Positions 34,962 to 44,300 of a stretch of 64,000 bases of DNA are shown here, piece by piece (position 1 is the first letter of the stretch; each line of letters starts with the position of its first letter). The stretch is from an uncultured Eggerthella sp. GTDB lineage: Bacteria; Actinomycetota; Coriobacteriia; Coriobacteriales; Eggerthellaceae. Under the pieces are notes generated by a model that saw only the letters and a program-made list of their open reading frames with translations, ran no database searches and was not told the origin of the DNA. A program made the translations under genes and the position numbers. The stretch is taken from contig CAJKUH010000012.1 of NCBI GenBank assembly GCA_905203045.1, positions 4,052-68,051 of the forward strand, in the 5' to 3' direction.

Positions 34962-34996
34962 AAGCCCCCTACCTGCACAGCAGGTAGGGGGCTTGG
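34962..34996 (-). terminator. Strong shared terminator between BceB and MFS genes
   Basis: A 15-bp perfect stem (AAGCCCCCTACCTGC, 34962-34976, with 34980-34994) has loop ACA. On the minus strand it is followed by a T-rich tail, so it best serves the MFS gene, but it may work both ways. Confidence 0.88.
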
Positions 34997-35019
34997 TGTT
35001 TCAACAAGGGCAAGAGACT

Positions 35020-36954
35020 TTATGCCTTTGCGGGCTTGCCTTCTTTCGCCAGCGCTTCGATGGCGGCGAGGTTTGCCATGGTGGAGCGGATGACATCGGA
35101 ACGGGAAAGCGAGCCGATAAGCGTGCCGTTTTCGTCTACGACGGGCGCCTTCTTGATGCGCTTTTCCGCCAGCAGGCGGCATGCCTCGTCAAGCTCCGAT
35201 CCACTTTCCACGGAAATGGCGCCCTTGGTGGCGATGCGCATCACGTTCAGGTCGAGCAAGTCGGTAACGCGCTGGGCGAAGTTCTCGTCGTCGGTGGCGC
35301 GGTACAGCATCAGCGTTGCGTCTACCAGAGCGCCATCGCTGCGCCCGATGTACTTCATGATGTCGCCGTCGGAAATGAAGCCGACGACCTTCATGTTCTC
35401 ATCTACAACCGGCACACCCGAGGTTTTGTTGGCGGCAAGGATCTGGGCAACTTCGCGAACCGAATCGGTGCTGTGCACGAAGTACGGCTGCTTGTTCATG
35501 GCCAGGTCGACGGCAATGTGGTCGTCGGCCTTGGTGGGCATGCGTAGGGCATCGATGGCGGCGGGCGCCTTCTTTTCGCTCTTCGTGTCGCGTACCACGG
35601 CAACGATTACCACCAGGATCGCCACCATGATAAGCGCGGTGAACGCAAAGGCGATGCGGTCGCCGGCCATGGCCTGATCAAGGGCGGGCATTTCGGGGAA
35701 CAGGAACGTCGAGGTGGCGGAAAGCGAAACCAGGATTGCGGTGCCCAGGGAAGCGCCTACCTGGTTCAGCGTGTTCTGCAGGGCGTTTGCGTGCTGGATA
35801 ACGCGGTTGTCCAAGGTATTGATGCCCCAGGTGTTAAGCGGGGTAACCAGTGCCTGCATGCCGACGCCCAGGCAGGTGTAGATGACGATGACATAGGGAA
35901 TGGGGGAGTCGAGGCCGAAGCCCACCAGGCCGCAGCCGCCGATGGCAGCGACGATTGCGCCGGGGATGGCAACGCGGCGCACGCCCAGCTTGTCGAACAG
36001 ACGGCCGGCGAAGAAGCCCATGATGGCGCCCAGCACCGCGCCGGGCAGCATGATAAGGCCGGTTTGCAGAGCGGAAACGCCCAGCAGGTTCTGCAGGTAA
36101 ATGGGAAGCAGGACGCCCGTGCCCACGAGCGCTGCCTGGAGCATGGCAACCAGGGTAACGACGATAGCGTACTTGTGGCTCTTCAGCACGTCGACCTTCA
36201 ACAGGGGAACATCGAGCTTGAGCTGCCTGCGAACGAAGAACGTAAGGAAGATGGCGCCCACCACGATGAGCACAACCGGGATTGCGATATTCGTAGAAGA
36301 CGTGATGGTGGCAAGGCCGTACAGCAGGCACAGAAGGCCGATGGAGCACAGGGCAACGGACGGCTTGTCGAACGAGGTGGGCTCGAATTCGCCGTAGCTC
36401 TTCAGGAAGATGGCGGACAGGATGACGATGAGAACGGCCAGGGCGGTAACTAGCACGAACAGCGAGCGCCAGCCGATGGATTCAACCAGCAAACCGGAAA
36501 GGGAGGGGCCAACCGCCGGTGCGAAGCCGATTACCAGCGAAACGATGCCCATGGCGCTGCCGCGCTTTTCGCGCGGGAATACCAGAAGGATCACGGTAAA
36601 CACCATAGGCATTACCACGCCGCAGGCCGACGCCTGGAAAATGCGGCCCAAGAGCAGCACGCCGAAGAAGGGCGAAAATGCTGCCAAAAGGGAGCCGATG
36701 GCGAACAGGGAAATGCCGGCGATGAACAGCTTGCGGGTAGGAAAGCGTCCGATGAGGTATGCCGAAAGCGGGATGACGATGGCTTCTACCAGGGAATAGG
36801 CGGAGGTGAGCCACTGGACGGTGGTGGCGTCTACGCCCAGGTCGGCCATGATGGAGGGGTATGCCGGCGAAAGCAGCGTCTGGTTCAACACAACCAGGGT
36901 GGCGCCTGCCAGCAAAATGGCAACGATAACTACTTGGTTACGGGTAAGGCCCAT
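35020..36954 (-). CDS. MFS multidrug exporter (DHA2/EmrB-like) fused to a CBS pair
   Basis: The 644-residue protein is a fusion. Residues 1 to about 480 form a 14-helix-type MFS transporter with the DHA2 motif C GFAPAVGPSLSGLL and a LIGRFPTRKLF loop. Residues of about 495-620 form two CBS domains (AVDLAMNKQPYFVHSTDSVR, then VPVVDENMKVVGFISDGDIM, then a second copy with APVVDENGTLIGSLSRSDVI). CBS pairs usually bind adenine nucleotides, so export could be tuned by energy state or AMP/ATP. The start directly abuts the stop of the MarR gene (0-base gap), so the MarR protein likely controls it. Confidence 0.92.
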   Translation of the reverse strand: MGLTRNQVVIVAILLAGATLVVLNQTLLSPAYPSIMADLGVDATTVQWLTSAYSLVEAIVIPLSAYLIGRFPTRKLFIAGISLFAIGSLLAAFSPFFGVLLLGRIFQASACGVVMPMVFTVILLVFPREKRGSAMGIVSLVIGFAPAVGPSLSGLLVESIGWRSLFVLVTALAVLIVILSAIFLKSYGEFEPTSFDKPSVALCSIGLLCLLYGLATITSSTNIAIPVVLIVVGAIFLTFFVRRQLKLDVPLLKVDVLKSHKYAIVVTLVAMLQAALVGTGVLLPIYLQNLLGVSALQTGLIMLPGAVLGAIMGFFAGRLFDKLGVRRVAIPGAIVAAIGGCGLVGFGLDSPIPYVIVIYTCLGVGMQALVTPLNTWGINTLDNRVIQHANALQNTLNQVGASLGTAILVSLSATSTFLFPEMPALDQAMAGDRIAFAFTALIMVAILVVIVAVVRDTKSEKKAPAAIDALRMPTKADDHIAVDLAMNKQPYFVHSTDSVREVAQILAANKTSGVPVVDENMKVVGFISDGDIMKYIGRSDGALVDATLMLYRATDDENFAQRVTDLLDLNVMRIATKGAISVESGSELDEACRLLAEKRIKKAPVVDENGTLIGSLSRSDVIRSTMANLAAIEALAKEGKPAKA

Positions 36955-37431
36955 TTAGTTTTCCTTTCTAGTGCGATGGTTCGGGGTTGCTGCGCCAAGC
37001 TCGCTGCTCAATTCAACAAGCTGGCGAAATGCTTCGAAGCCTTTGATGACCTGCCGCTGAAGCTCTTCGGCAGAGGCATTGTTTTCGAAATAGGCTGCGA
37101 ATTCCGCGTCGATGGCGGCGGATTCCTTTCGCCCTTCTTCGGTGAGGTAGATGCGAAAGCTTCGCTTGTCGTTTTCGTCCTGGCGACGTTCGATGAAGCC
37201 GCGCTGGGAAAGTGGCTCGATGATGGGCCTGAAGTTGGAAGGCTTCACGCACAGATGGCTGGTCAATTGCTTGATGGTCTGTCCGTCTTGGGAAGCGATG
37301 TCGCCTAGCAGGTGGGCCTGGTAGGGGTTCAGATCGTGCTTCGCAACGATTTTCGAAAGCGTGGACTTGATGGTGATGTTCATGAATCGGGTTTCTTCGA
37401 ACAGGATTCGACAGAAATCGAGGGTTTCCAA
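36955..37431 (-). CDS. MarR-family transcriptional regulator
   Basis: The 158-residue protein has a MarR winged helix-turn-helix (LLGDIASQDGQTIKQLTSHL, then RGFIERRQDENDKRSFRIYLT wing). The start is taken as TTG 37431, which has AAGGAGG 12 bases upstream; ATG 37383 gives a 142-residue form but has no ribosome binding site. It is the first gene of a marR-exporter operon. A clean dyad GTACTA-AA-TAGTAC (37507-37520) lies upstream, so self-repression relieved by a drug-like ligand is the natural model. Confidence 0.88.
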   Translation of the reverse strand: METLDFCRILFEETRFMNITIKSTLSKIVAKHDLNPYQAHLLGDIASQDGQTIKQLTSHLCVKPSNFRPIIEPLSQRGFIERRQDENDKRSFRIYLTEEGRKESAAIDAEFAAYFENNASAEELQRQVIKGFEAFRQLVELSSELGAATPNHRTRKEN

Positions 37432-37467
37432 GGAAACGTTTCCTCCTTTCTGGTTCTGGGGAATAAG

Positions 37468-37493
37468 AAAGCGCCCCCGTATGGGAGCGCTTC
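37468..37493 (-). promoter_or_regulatory. Leader hairpin upstream of the MarR gene
   Basis: AAGCGC (about 37469-37474) pairs with GCGCTT (37487-37492) and CCC with GGG inside. It falls in the 5' leader between the operator and the ribosome binding site. Confidence 0.4.
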
Positions 37494-37506
37494 TGCTTTT
37501 GTTTAC

Positions 37507-37520
37507 GTACTAAATAGTAC
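37507..37520. promoter_or_regulatory. MarR-operator-like palindrome
   Basis: GTACTA-AA-TAGTAC, a perfect 6-2-6 dyad in AT-rich DNA, lies 76 bases upstream of the MarR start. Confidence 0.65.
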
Positions 37521-37851
37521 TAAAACATAATTATATTTTAGAAATAAATAGTCATCTTCACACAATGACAACGAATGCGTTATTGACGTTCGAAATGCAT
37601 GGATGGCTGTCGAGGAATGCAAATGGAGTAGGGGCCGTTCTACTCCTATCGGTCCCTATTGAAGAATGGCATGATCCTGATGTTCGGGCATGCGCCAGTA
37701 AAACAGCGAGCGGGGCTCTGGTGAGTGCAGGAAACCTGAAAAAGGAAGGGGCTGGCCTTCGTGCCGCCCCGACCGATTGAAGGTTTCCTGCACTCACCAG
37801 AGCCCCGCGCAGCATCATCGCGTCTCGTGCGAACGATCCGCTGATTGTAAA
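37521..37851. other. Gap between MarR promoter and activase operon end
   Basis: The 331 bases contain no credible gene. They hold the AT-rich MarR promoter region, a hairpin GGAGTAG / CTACTCC (37625-37646) and the long 3'-end hairpin element copy B with its tail (37686-37807). Confidence 0.7.
37686..37807 (-). repeat. Long 3'-end hairpin element with conserved tail, copy B
   Basis: The arms 37711-37737 and 37781-37807 are perfectly complementary over 27 bases, with a 43-nt loop that can itself fold (GGGGC / GCCCC). On the minus strand the hairpin begins 44 bases after the activase stop and is followed by the 25-nt tail (37710-37686) shared with copy A. The tail starts CTCGCTGTTTTACTGG, so it includes a TTTT that could serve as a terminator. 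Confidence 0.85.
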
Positions 37852-38811
37852 TCAGCGGATCTTCAACGCTCCCTTGTCGCAACGATTGCCCCAGGAATCG
37901 ATGAGCGTGTCGTCTTTGTACACGCATACGATCTCGCAGTGGTTTGCGCACTTCTGGCAGATGATCTCGCGTGTGGTGAACTCGAAATCGGACACGTTGA
38001 AGTCGAAGGGCTTGCGCTTTGCCACAGGGGCGTCTGCTGCCAGAAGCGCTGCGCCGTAAGCACCCATCAAATGCCCGTCGGGGTCTACCAGCACGGGCTG
38101 CTTCAGCGCTTCCTCGAAGAAGTGGACCACGCCCACGTTCTTGCTCACGCCGCCCTGGAACACGATGGGCGACTCGATGTGCTTGCCCTTGCCCACGTTG
38201 TTCAGGTAGTTGGTAGCAACTGCCTTGCACAGGCCGGCGATAACGTCTTCTCGCGCATAGCCTACCTGCAGCTTGTGAACCAAGTCGCTTTCGGCGAACA
38301 CGGTGCAGCGCGCTGCGATGTTGGCGGGCTTCTTCGAAGTAAGGGCGATAGGGCCGAACTCCTCGACTTCAACGCCGAGGCGATGTGCCTGGCTGGAAAG
38401 GAACGAACCGGTGCCGGCGGCGCACAGGGTGTTCATGGCGTAGTCGGTGGCAATGCCGTTTTCCACGCAGATGATCTTCGAGTCCTGGCCGCCGATCTCC
38501 AAGATGGTACGTACATCGGGGTGCAAGTGCGTGGTGCCCACCGCATGGGCGGTAATCTCGTTCTTCACCACGGTTGCGCCTAGGATGGCACCTACTAACC
38601 GGCGCGCACTGCCGGTTGCGCCTACGGCAAGAACCTGCACCTCGTCAGTGTTTATCTGACTTTTCAGGTCTTCGACCACGCGGCGTGCCGCATCGGTGGG
38701 GTTGCCTTCCGTCCACAGGTAGGAACGGGCGATGATGGTGCCGTCGGGCGTGATGATAACGCCTTTGGTGGAAATGGATCCGGTATCGATACCAAGGAAT
38801 GCGTTTGTCAT
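37852..38811 (-). CDS. BadF/BcrA/HgdC-type activase (2-hydroxyacyl-CoA dehydratase activator family)
   Basis: The 319-residue ATPase has the ASKHA phosphate loop GIDTGSISTKG (residues 7-17) and the two cysteines that ligate the inter-subunit [4Fe-4S] cluster, C130 (TLCAAGTGSF) and C169 (ARCTVFAESD). These match C127 and C166 of HgdC as I remember it. A C-terminal extension adds a third cluster-like motif (CQKCANHCEIVC). Such proteins couple ATP hydrolysis to low-potential electron delivery to a dehydratase or a double-cubane protein. It overlaps the previous gene by 1 base (TGATG), so it is strictly co-transcribed. Confidence 0.9.
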   Translation of the reverse strand: MTNAFLGIDTGSISTKGVIITPDGTIIARSYLWTEGNPTDAARRVVEDLKSQINTDEVQVLAVGATGSARRLVGAILGATVVKNEITAHAVGTTHLHPDVRTILEIGGQDSKIICVENGIATDYAMNTLCAAGTGSFLSSQAHRLGVEVEEFGPIALTSKKPANIAARCTVFAESDLVHKLQVGYAREDVIAGLCKAVATNYLNNVGKGKHIESPIVFQGGVSKNVGVVHFFEEALKQPVLVDPDGHLMGAYGAALLAADAPVAKRKPFDFNVSDFEFTTREIICQKCANHCEIVCVYKDDTLIDSWGNRCDKGALKIR

Positions 38812-40079
38812 CAGCGGGCCTTTCTCATTGCAATCATGTCGTAGAACGCCTCGAGACGGGTGTCGAGGCCGGTATCGCTTGTTTGCGAGTCGTAGCTTAG
38901 GTACAGGATAGGGAGGTGGTAGTCGTCGCTGATGCGCTGCAACACGGGCATCACGTCGATTTCGGGCGTGCAGCCGGCCGATTTCAGGTGGACGATGCCG
39001 TCGAACCCTTTTTCGGCGTAGCTCTTGGCAGCGGCGATGTTCATGGTGGAAGTGGGGCCCATATCGTACTTCACGTATTCGCTGATGCCACGGCGCAGGT
39101 TTTCCTCGTTGTAGTGTAGGTTGCGATGCGTGATGTTCATGTAGCGGGCAAGGGAAACGCCCATGCCGATGAACTTTTCCTCTATCCCTAAGTTCGAATG
39201 GGCGTCGGCGGCTGTGAAGTAGTCGCCGATGATGCCGATGCGGATGGGGTCGACGGGCTCGTTTATGGGCAGTTCGTTCAAGACGCTCATACCTTGCTTG
39301 TAAGCTGCGGTTATCTCGCTCAGGGAAGTGGCGGCGCGCATATCGGCGAAGAAATCCTCGCGGGCACGCTTGAAGGAACCGTGTTCTGTTTCGAAGCCTG
39401 CCTTTTCCAGGTAGACGTCGTTGTAGGAATCCAGGTACTCGACCATCTTCAGCAGGGCAAGGAACTGCTTCACGCCCTGAGGAATGGAAAGGTTGGGGTT
39501 CACCTTTTCCTTGCAGATGGTGAGGTATTCCTGCAGGGGCTTGCCGGTTACCGTGGCGAAGTTCAGCATCTCGAACTCGTAGCCCAAATCGCGCAGGATG
39601 AATTCCTGCAGCTCGCCGTAATAGCCCAAGCGGCAGGGGCCGGCAAACTGCACTAGAACATCTGCTCCGCGCTCAAGCGCTTCGAGGTAGTCGCCCAGGA
39701 TGTGCTTGAACGGTGCGCATACGTAGTCGTTGCTGTACTTCGTCCCCAGTTCGAGTGTGTGGCGGGTTGCCTCGGGCAGTGCCACGTAGTCGGCGTCGAG
39801 CACCTGCTCGACAAAGTACTTGAAGGCAATGTCGTAATAGGAATAGCGCAAGAACGCGACCTTCGTGCGGGCGTGGTGCTTGTCTTGCTTCTTCTGCTTT
39901 TTCTTGTTGCGGCGGGCGCGCAAAGCCTCGGGCTTGCCGGGAATAAAGGAAATGGAGGCGTTGGGCATGTCCTCCGAATAGCGGCGCTTCAAGGTGTCGG
40001 CTGCCTTCTGCACAGCGTTCAGCGCTGCTTCCTTGCGTGGTTCCTTTTCGCCGGTGTTGGGTGTGGGATTGTTATTCAT
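38811..40079 (-). CDS. COG3581-like partner of the activase (second DUF2229-system subunit)
   Basis: About 422 residues from ATG 40079 (GTG 40091 is an in-frame alternative). It has an N-terminal Lys-rich basic stretch (RARRNKKKQKKQDKHHARTK). The body has conserved-looking cysteines in DYVCAPFKHILGDYLEAL, FAGPCRLGYYGE and KSAGCTPEIDVMP. The same pattern (YVHNDICFPAQIVIGEAL) occurs in the C-terminal third of the 1551-residue protein at 49431. These resemble cluster-binding subunits related to 2-hydroxyacyl-CoA dehydratases and double-cubane proteins. The substrate is unknown. The start overlaps the previous gene by 8 bases. Confidence 0.75.
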   Translation of the reverse strand: MNNNPTPNTGEKEPRKEAALNAVQKAADTLKRRYSEDMPNASISFIPGKPEALRARRNKKKQKKQDKHHARTKVAFLRYSYYDIAFKYFVEQVLDADYVALPEATRHTLELGTKYSNDYVCAPFKHILGDYLEALERGADVLVQFAGPCRLGYYGELQEFILRDLGYEFEMLNFATVTGKPLQEYLTICKEKVNPNLSIPQGVKQFLALLKMVEYLDSYNDVYLEKAGFETEHGSFKRAREDFFADMRAATSLSEITAAYKQGMSVLNELPINEPVDPIRIGIIGDYFTAADAHSNLGIEEKFIGMGVSLARYMNITHRNLHYNEENLRRGISEYVKYDMGPTSTMNIAAAKSYAEKGFDGIVHLKSAGCTPEIDVMPVLQRISDDYHLPILYLSYDSQTSDTGLDTRLEAFYDMIAMRKAR

Positions 40080-41070
40080 GCAGGTAGCCACCCCTTTGCT
40101 GGTAGTTCAAGATATCGACGAAGCTCTCGATGCGCGTTTCGAGGCCGGCAGTGCCGCTTTGGGCGTCGATGGTAAGCGAAAGGATGGGCTTGCCCTTGAT
40201 GCAGCGCATCAGCGCATCGTTGGTCATGGAGTCGGGCCCGCAAGGGAACGCGCTCATCAAAACGATGCCGTCGATCTGGTCGTACAATCCCAAAATCGCC
40301 CCGATAACCTCGCGGTTCACAATCCAGGGAAGGGTGTCGGAAAACTCGAAGCTTTTTTCCAGCGCTTTCTCATGGTTACAGCGGTCGGCGAACAGCACGC
40401 AGGCGCCCATCTCGTGCAGCATGTCAACCAGCGGTGCGCCCACGAAGGCATCGTGGATCACGTAGGGATGTGCTGCTACAAGGATGCGCAGGGGACGTTC
40501 GCCTTCAGGCAATTTGGAAATGCTTTTCAGAAGGTCGGCCTGCTTGCGGGCGCGCTTTTCATCGGTTTTCTTCTGGGCATGGACAGCGGCGGCGTAGGCC
40601 TTCTTGGCTTCCTTTTTGGAAGCGCCGAATTTTTGTCCCAGTTCGATGAAGGCTTCCTGCTCGGTGATATGCGTTTCGGTATGGTCTACCTCACATGATA
40701 CGATGCGGGGTTTCTGGGCGCTGAAGGTGTTGGCAACCAAGTCGGGCAGGGCTTGGAATTTGGTGCAGAAACCTTTGAAATTACCCAGATTGTCGATGCT
40801 GGGCGCGAAGATGGCGTCGCATGTGCCAAGCAGGCTGGCAACGTGGCCCATATACAGCTTGGAAGCCAGACAGCATTCGTCGATGGAAAGGTGCGCGCCC
40901 GTTTCAAGCGTGCTGCGATCTGATTTCGCGCTTACAACGACGGTGCGACCCAGTTCCTCGAAAAAGGTGCGCCACATGGTTTTGTAGCGGTAATACAGCA
41001 ATGCGCGAGGAATGCCGATGGTTTGCACATCGGCATATTCGGCTTGCATTCTGAGGTCTAAGGGGCTCAT
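40072..41070 (-). CDS. DUF2229 (COG3580-like) protein of the activase operon
   Basis: The 332-residue protein begins the DUF2229 fold with QTIGIPRALLYYRYKTMWRTFF. It has cysteines in DECCLASKLYMGHVASL, VSCEVDHTE and AFPCGPDSMTND that could bind an iron-sulfur cluster. A Lys/Ala-rich helix (KKEAKKAYAAAVHAQKK) splits the two halves. ATG 41070 is chosen for ACGGAGG upstream; the longer frame to 41127 lacks one. It is the first gene of a tightly overlapping three-gene operon. The ordering DUF2229, COG3581, activase implies one reductase-like complex. I infer function from family only. Confidence 0.8.
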   Translation of the reverse strand: MSPLDLRMQAEYADVQTIGIPRALLYYRYKTMWRTFFEELGRTVVVSAKSDRSTLETGAHLSIDECCLASKLYMGHVASLLGTCDAIFAPSIDNLGNFKGFCTKFQALPDLVANTFSAQKPRIVSCEVDHTETHITEQEAFIELGQKFGASKKEAKKAYAAAVHAQKKTDEKRARKQADLLKSISKLPEGERPLRILVAAHPYVIHDAFVGAPLVDMLHEMGACVLFADRCNHEKALEKSFEFSDTLPWIVNREVIGAILGLYDQIDGIVLMSAFPCGPDSMTNDALMRCIKGKPILSLTIDAQSGTAGLETRIESFVDILNYQQRGGYLHE

Positions 41071-41330
41071 GTTCCTCCGTAATGCTAAGAGTGCGATGCG
41101 CATGTCGGATACGGCACGCGCGTGCAACGCTTGAATCGAGCGTCCTTACTATTTTCTTCTTCTTGAGGCTCCTGTAGGCGCGGTTCCATGCGGATTACAT
41201 TTGGGCGTCTTGGGCATATTGTGCTATTTCGGTGCTTTGCATCTGCTTCATGCGTTGTGTTTATGCAGGTCGGGGCCGTTCGACAAGACATCGAACGGCC
41301 CCGATAGCATGGTTTTGCCTGGCTGTTCCG
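41071..41330. other. Gap between the activase operon and the surface protein
   Basis: The 260 bases hold the activase operon promoter region and the terminator at 41270-41304. No gene is seen. Confidence 0.6.
41270..41304 (-). terminator. Terminator-like stem after the surface protein
   Basis: A 14-bp perfect stem (TCGGGGCCGTTCGA, 41270-41283, with 41291-41304) lies 27 bases past the stop. The minus-strand tail lacks a T run. Confidence 0.6.
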
Positions 41331-44300
41331 CTACAAGTTGTTAAGGATGGCCTCTTTCAGATCCCTACGTTTCCGTATCTTGGGCTGAATGCCAAGGACG
41401 AATGCGGACGCAAGGGCAAGTGCGGCAAGCAGGGGAATGGCGTGCAGCATGTCTTCCGTTTTGGGGAGGTTGGCAGCCAGTGTCTCGACGATTCCCCCTT
41501 GCTCGGTATCGTGGTGCGTGGTTTGCAGTACCGAATCCTTGTCCTCATCGTGGAGCTCCAAATCGCGATGCGTGTCGATCTCGGCGGTGTTCCAGAGCTC
41601 TTCTTCGCTTTCGGACGCAAGCACTTCGTCGGTTGCCTGCATATGCAGGATCGCAGGTTCGTAGGCAAGTTCGGTGCGCTGTTCGGTACCGGTGGGACCG
41701 GTTGCCTGGGCAAGATCGAACGTGTCCCTGCCGTCACCGGAAAGGCTTGTGGTGTCGGTTTCGTGGTAGCGCTCGGGGCTGTCCCACTCTTTGGCATCGG
41801 GGGCGTTGGTTCCGAAGCCCTCTTCAACGCGGCCATGCTCAAAGGCGATGGCAACTACGTGCTCCCCTTCGCCAAGAGCCAGGTCGGCAACGGAAAGCTT
41901 TTGCGATTCCAGGGTCGAAACGCCCTCTTTCCATATATGCCAGCTGGTGAAATCGCGGATGCGCTTGTTGGTGGGATTGTTCATGCTGTAGGGGTTGGTG
42001 GCGCAGGCGTTGGGCTCTTCTTCAGCGTTGGTTTCCTTGGCTTGCGCCGTTTTGGTCGCAGTGTTTGCCTTGCTTTCGCTTCGCTTCTTCGCCCCTTCGC
42101 CATCGAAGTTGGTGCGGTACCAAACGTTCATGGTGCCGTCGTAATCCTCGAAGCTCACGGGTGTTTCCAGGCTTACAAGGTTTGCCTTGCCCTCCTCGGC
42201 ACAGGTAATGGTGTCGGTCATGGTGAACTCGTCTACCCAGGTGTTTGAAGTGGAACGGTAGTCGATGGTGTAGTCGAAGGCGCCTGATTCGTCGAGCGGA
42301 GTTTCGCGCTTGTCCACTTCGCCCGAGATTTCAAGAGCGATGCTGTCGTTGTCGATGGTGCCCAGGTCAAGGGTGGTGTTGTTCCTGCTGATGGTTACGG
42401 TGAAGTGCGCAAGAACGGTGTTCTCGTTTTCCTTGCAGGGAAGCTCTTCGATATCGTACGTGTCGTAGGGAAGGGCGCCGAGGGCGTCGTTCGGCTCGGC
42501 GGTGTTTCCCTGCGCGTCCTGCGCGAACCATATGCCGTCTTTTGCCGAGGTACCGGCATTGGTGTTGCGGGTGTGGGGCGTCCACGAGCTTGCGGTGCTG
42601 GCCATTCCGTTTTCGTCGGTTACCAGCACATGCGCTTCGCCCGTGGTGTGCGATGCGATGCGGAACGGCACGTTTGCCAGATGTTCCATGGTGCCGCTTT
42701 TCGCCTTGGTGAAGGAGAGATCGCCGCGGATTACCTGCTCTGCGAAATCTATTGGAGTCCAGGCGCTGATGTGCTCTTCAGAACCCTCGGCGGTGAGGAC
42801 CGTTATCCAAGGGGTGGGGTTGGCGGTGTAGCCTGTTGGCGGCTGCAGTTCTTCGATGGCAACGGTGCCTAAGGGCAGCGTAACAGCGTTGTTGCTGTCG
42901 CGGTAAAACTCATCGCCTTCAACGAAATGTTTTTCATCGAAGGAAATCCTTCCCTCATTGTCCGTTTTGAACGTCCAGGTGCGTTTTGGCGTGCCCAAGC
43001 GCTCGACGGCTTTGGCTGCATCGTCGGAGTTCGGCGAAGCGGCATCGTTTGCGTTGCTTGCAGGCGTTGTGCCTGTGGGGAGCGTTTGGTCGAAATGGCT
43101 TACGCGGAACAAAGCCCCTTCAAGGCATGCTGAGCCAAGAGGGTAGGGCTTGCCTGTTTCAGCGTCGACTTTCTGGCCGATAAGGCTTATCAGCGCATTT
43201 TGGGGTGCATCGGAAACGGTTGCCGTGGTGGTGTTGCCCGAGGTGATTTCGGCACTCGCATCAGATGCGGGAGCAAACCCGGAGGGCGCTTTCTCTTCGC
43301 GGATAGTGTACGTCCCTGCCGGCAAAAGCGGGCTTTTGGCGGTTTTGCCATCCTGCGCGGTAACAAGCTCCGCTACGCGTGTTCCCTGCTGGTTGTACAC
43401 GCCGAACACGGCGCCTTCCAGGGAATAGCAGTGGTTATCGTTGCTTAAGGAAGGGTTGGACGAGGTTTTCGCGATTTCAAGGTAGCCGCCGAAGTTCTTC
43501 TTCACTACCGCCTTCATGTACACGGTTTGGTAGCCGATGAGCCCCAGGCTGTTGCTGGGGCCGCCGGGGCGTGCGGCATTGGGCGGGGTTATGGTCACGT
43601 CGTAGGTCACCTCGCCCGCCTCTACATTCACTTCTTTCAGGGTGGCAACGTAGTCGGCCCAGGTGTTGGAGGGCGCAGCGGCGCTGGGAAGCGAGCATGT
43701 GCCCGTGCCGGCGTAGCCTTCAAGGCCGCCGGTGAATCCGGAAACGGCAAATTGCGCAGGATGCACGCTCCACGTAGCTCCGATGTAGCAGCGTCCGGTT
43801 AAGGTTTGGGGAATGTCCTTCGCAGGATCGAAGGGCTCGACCTTGCTGGTGTCGGCAACTCTGAACAGGGCGTACACGCTGGTCGACTTGGAGACGGGCT
43901 TCGTGAAATCGAAGGTGGAGTTGTCGGAGGTGTCTACCCAACGCACGAACTCCCACCCTTGCTTCGAAGGTGTTGAAGGGGTTGAGCCGTGCGCTTGCTC
44001 GAAGGAAGATCCGCGGGGCACGCGTGCTGCCACATCTTCGCTTGCGCCGTCGTTGAAGGAAACGCGTACTTCGTAGTCGGCCGCTTCGAAGGTTCCCACT
44101 ACGGTGATGCTTTCATTGACGGGAGTGGTAAGCCAGTCGAACTCCTTGCCTGCACCGTCGTGCCATTTCAGGGTCAGTCCTTGTGCTTCCTTTGCTTCGA
44201 CCAGTTCCGCCAAGGGCTGCTTGCCCGACTCGTCTGCCATGAAGGCGGGGTTGGACCCAACGGGCTTGCCCAAGGTGAAGTCGGAGCCCGAGGTCAAGGT

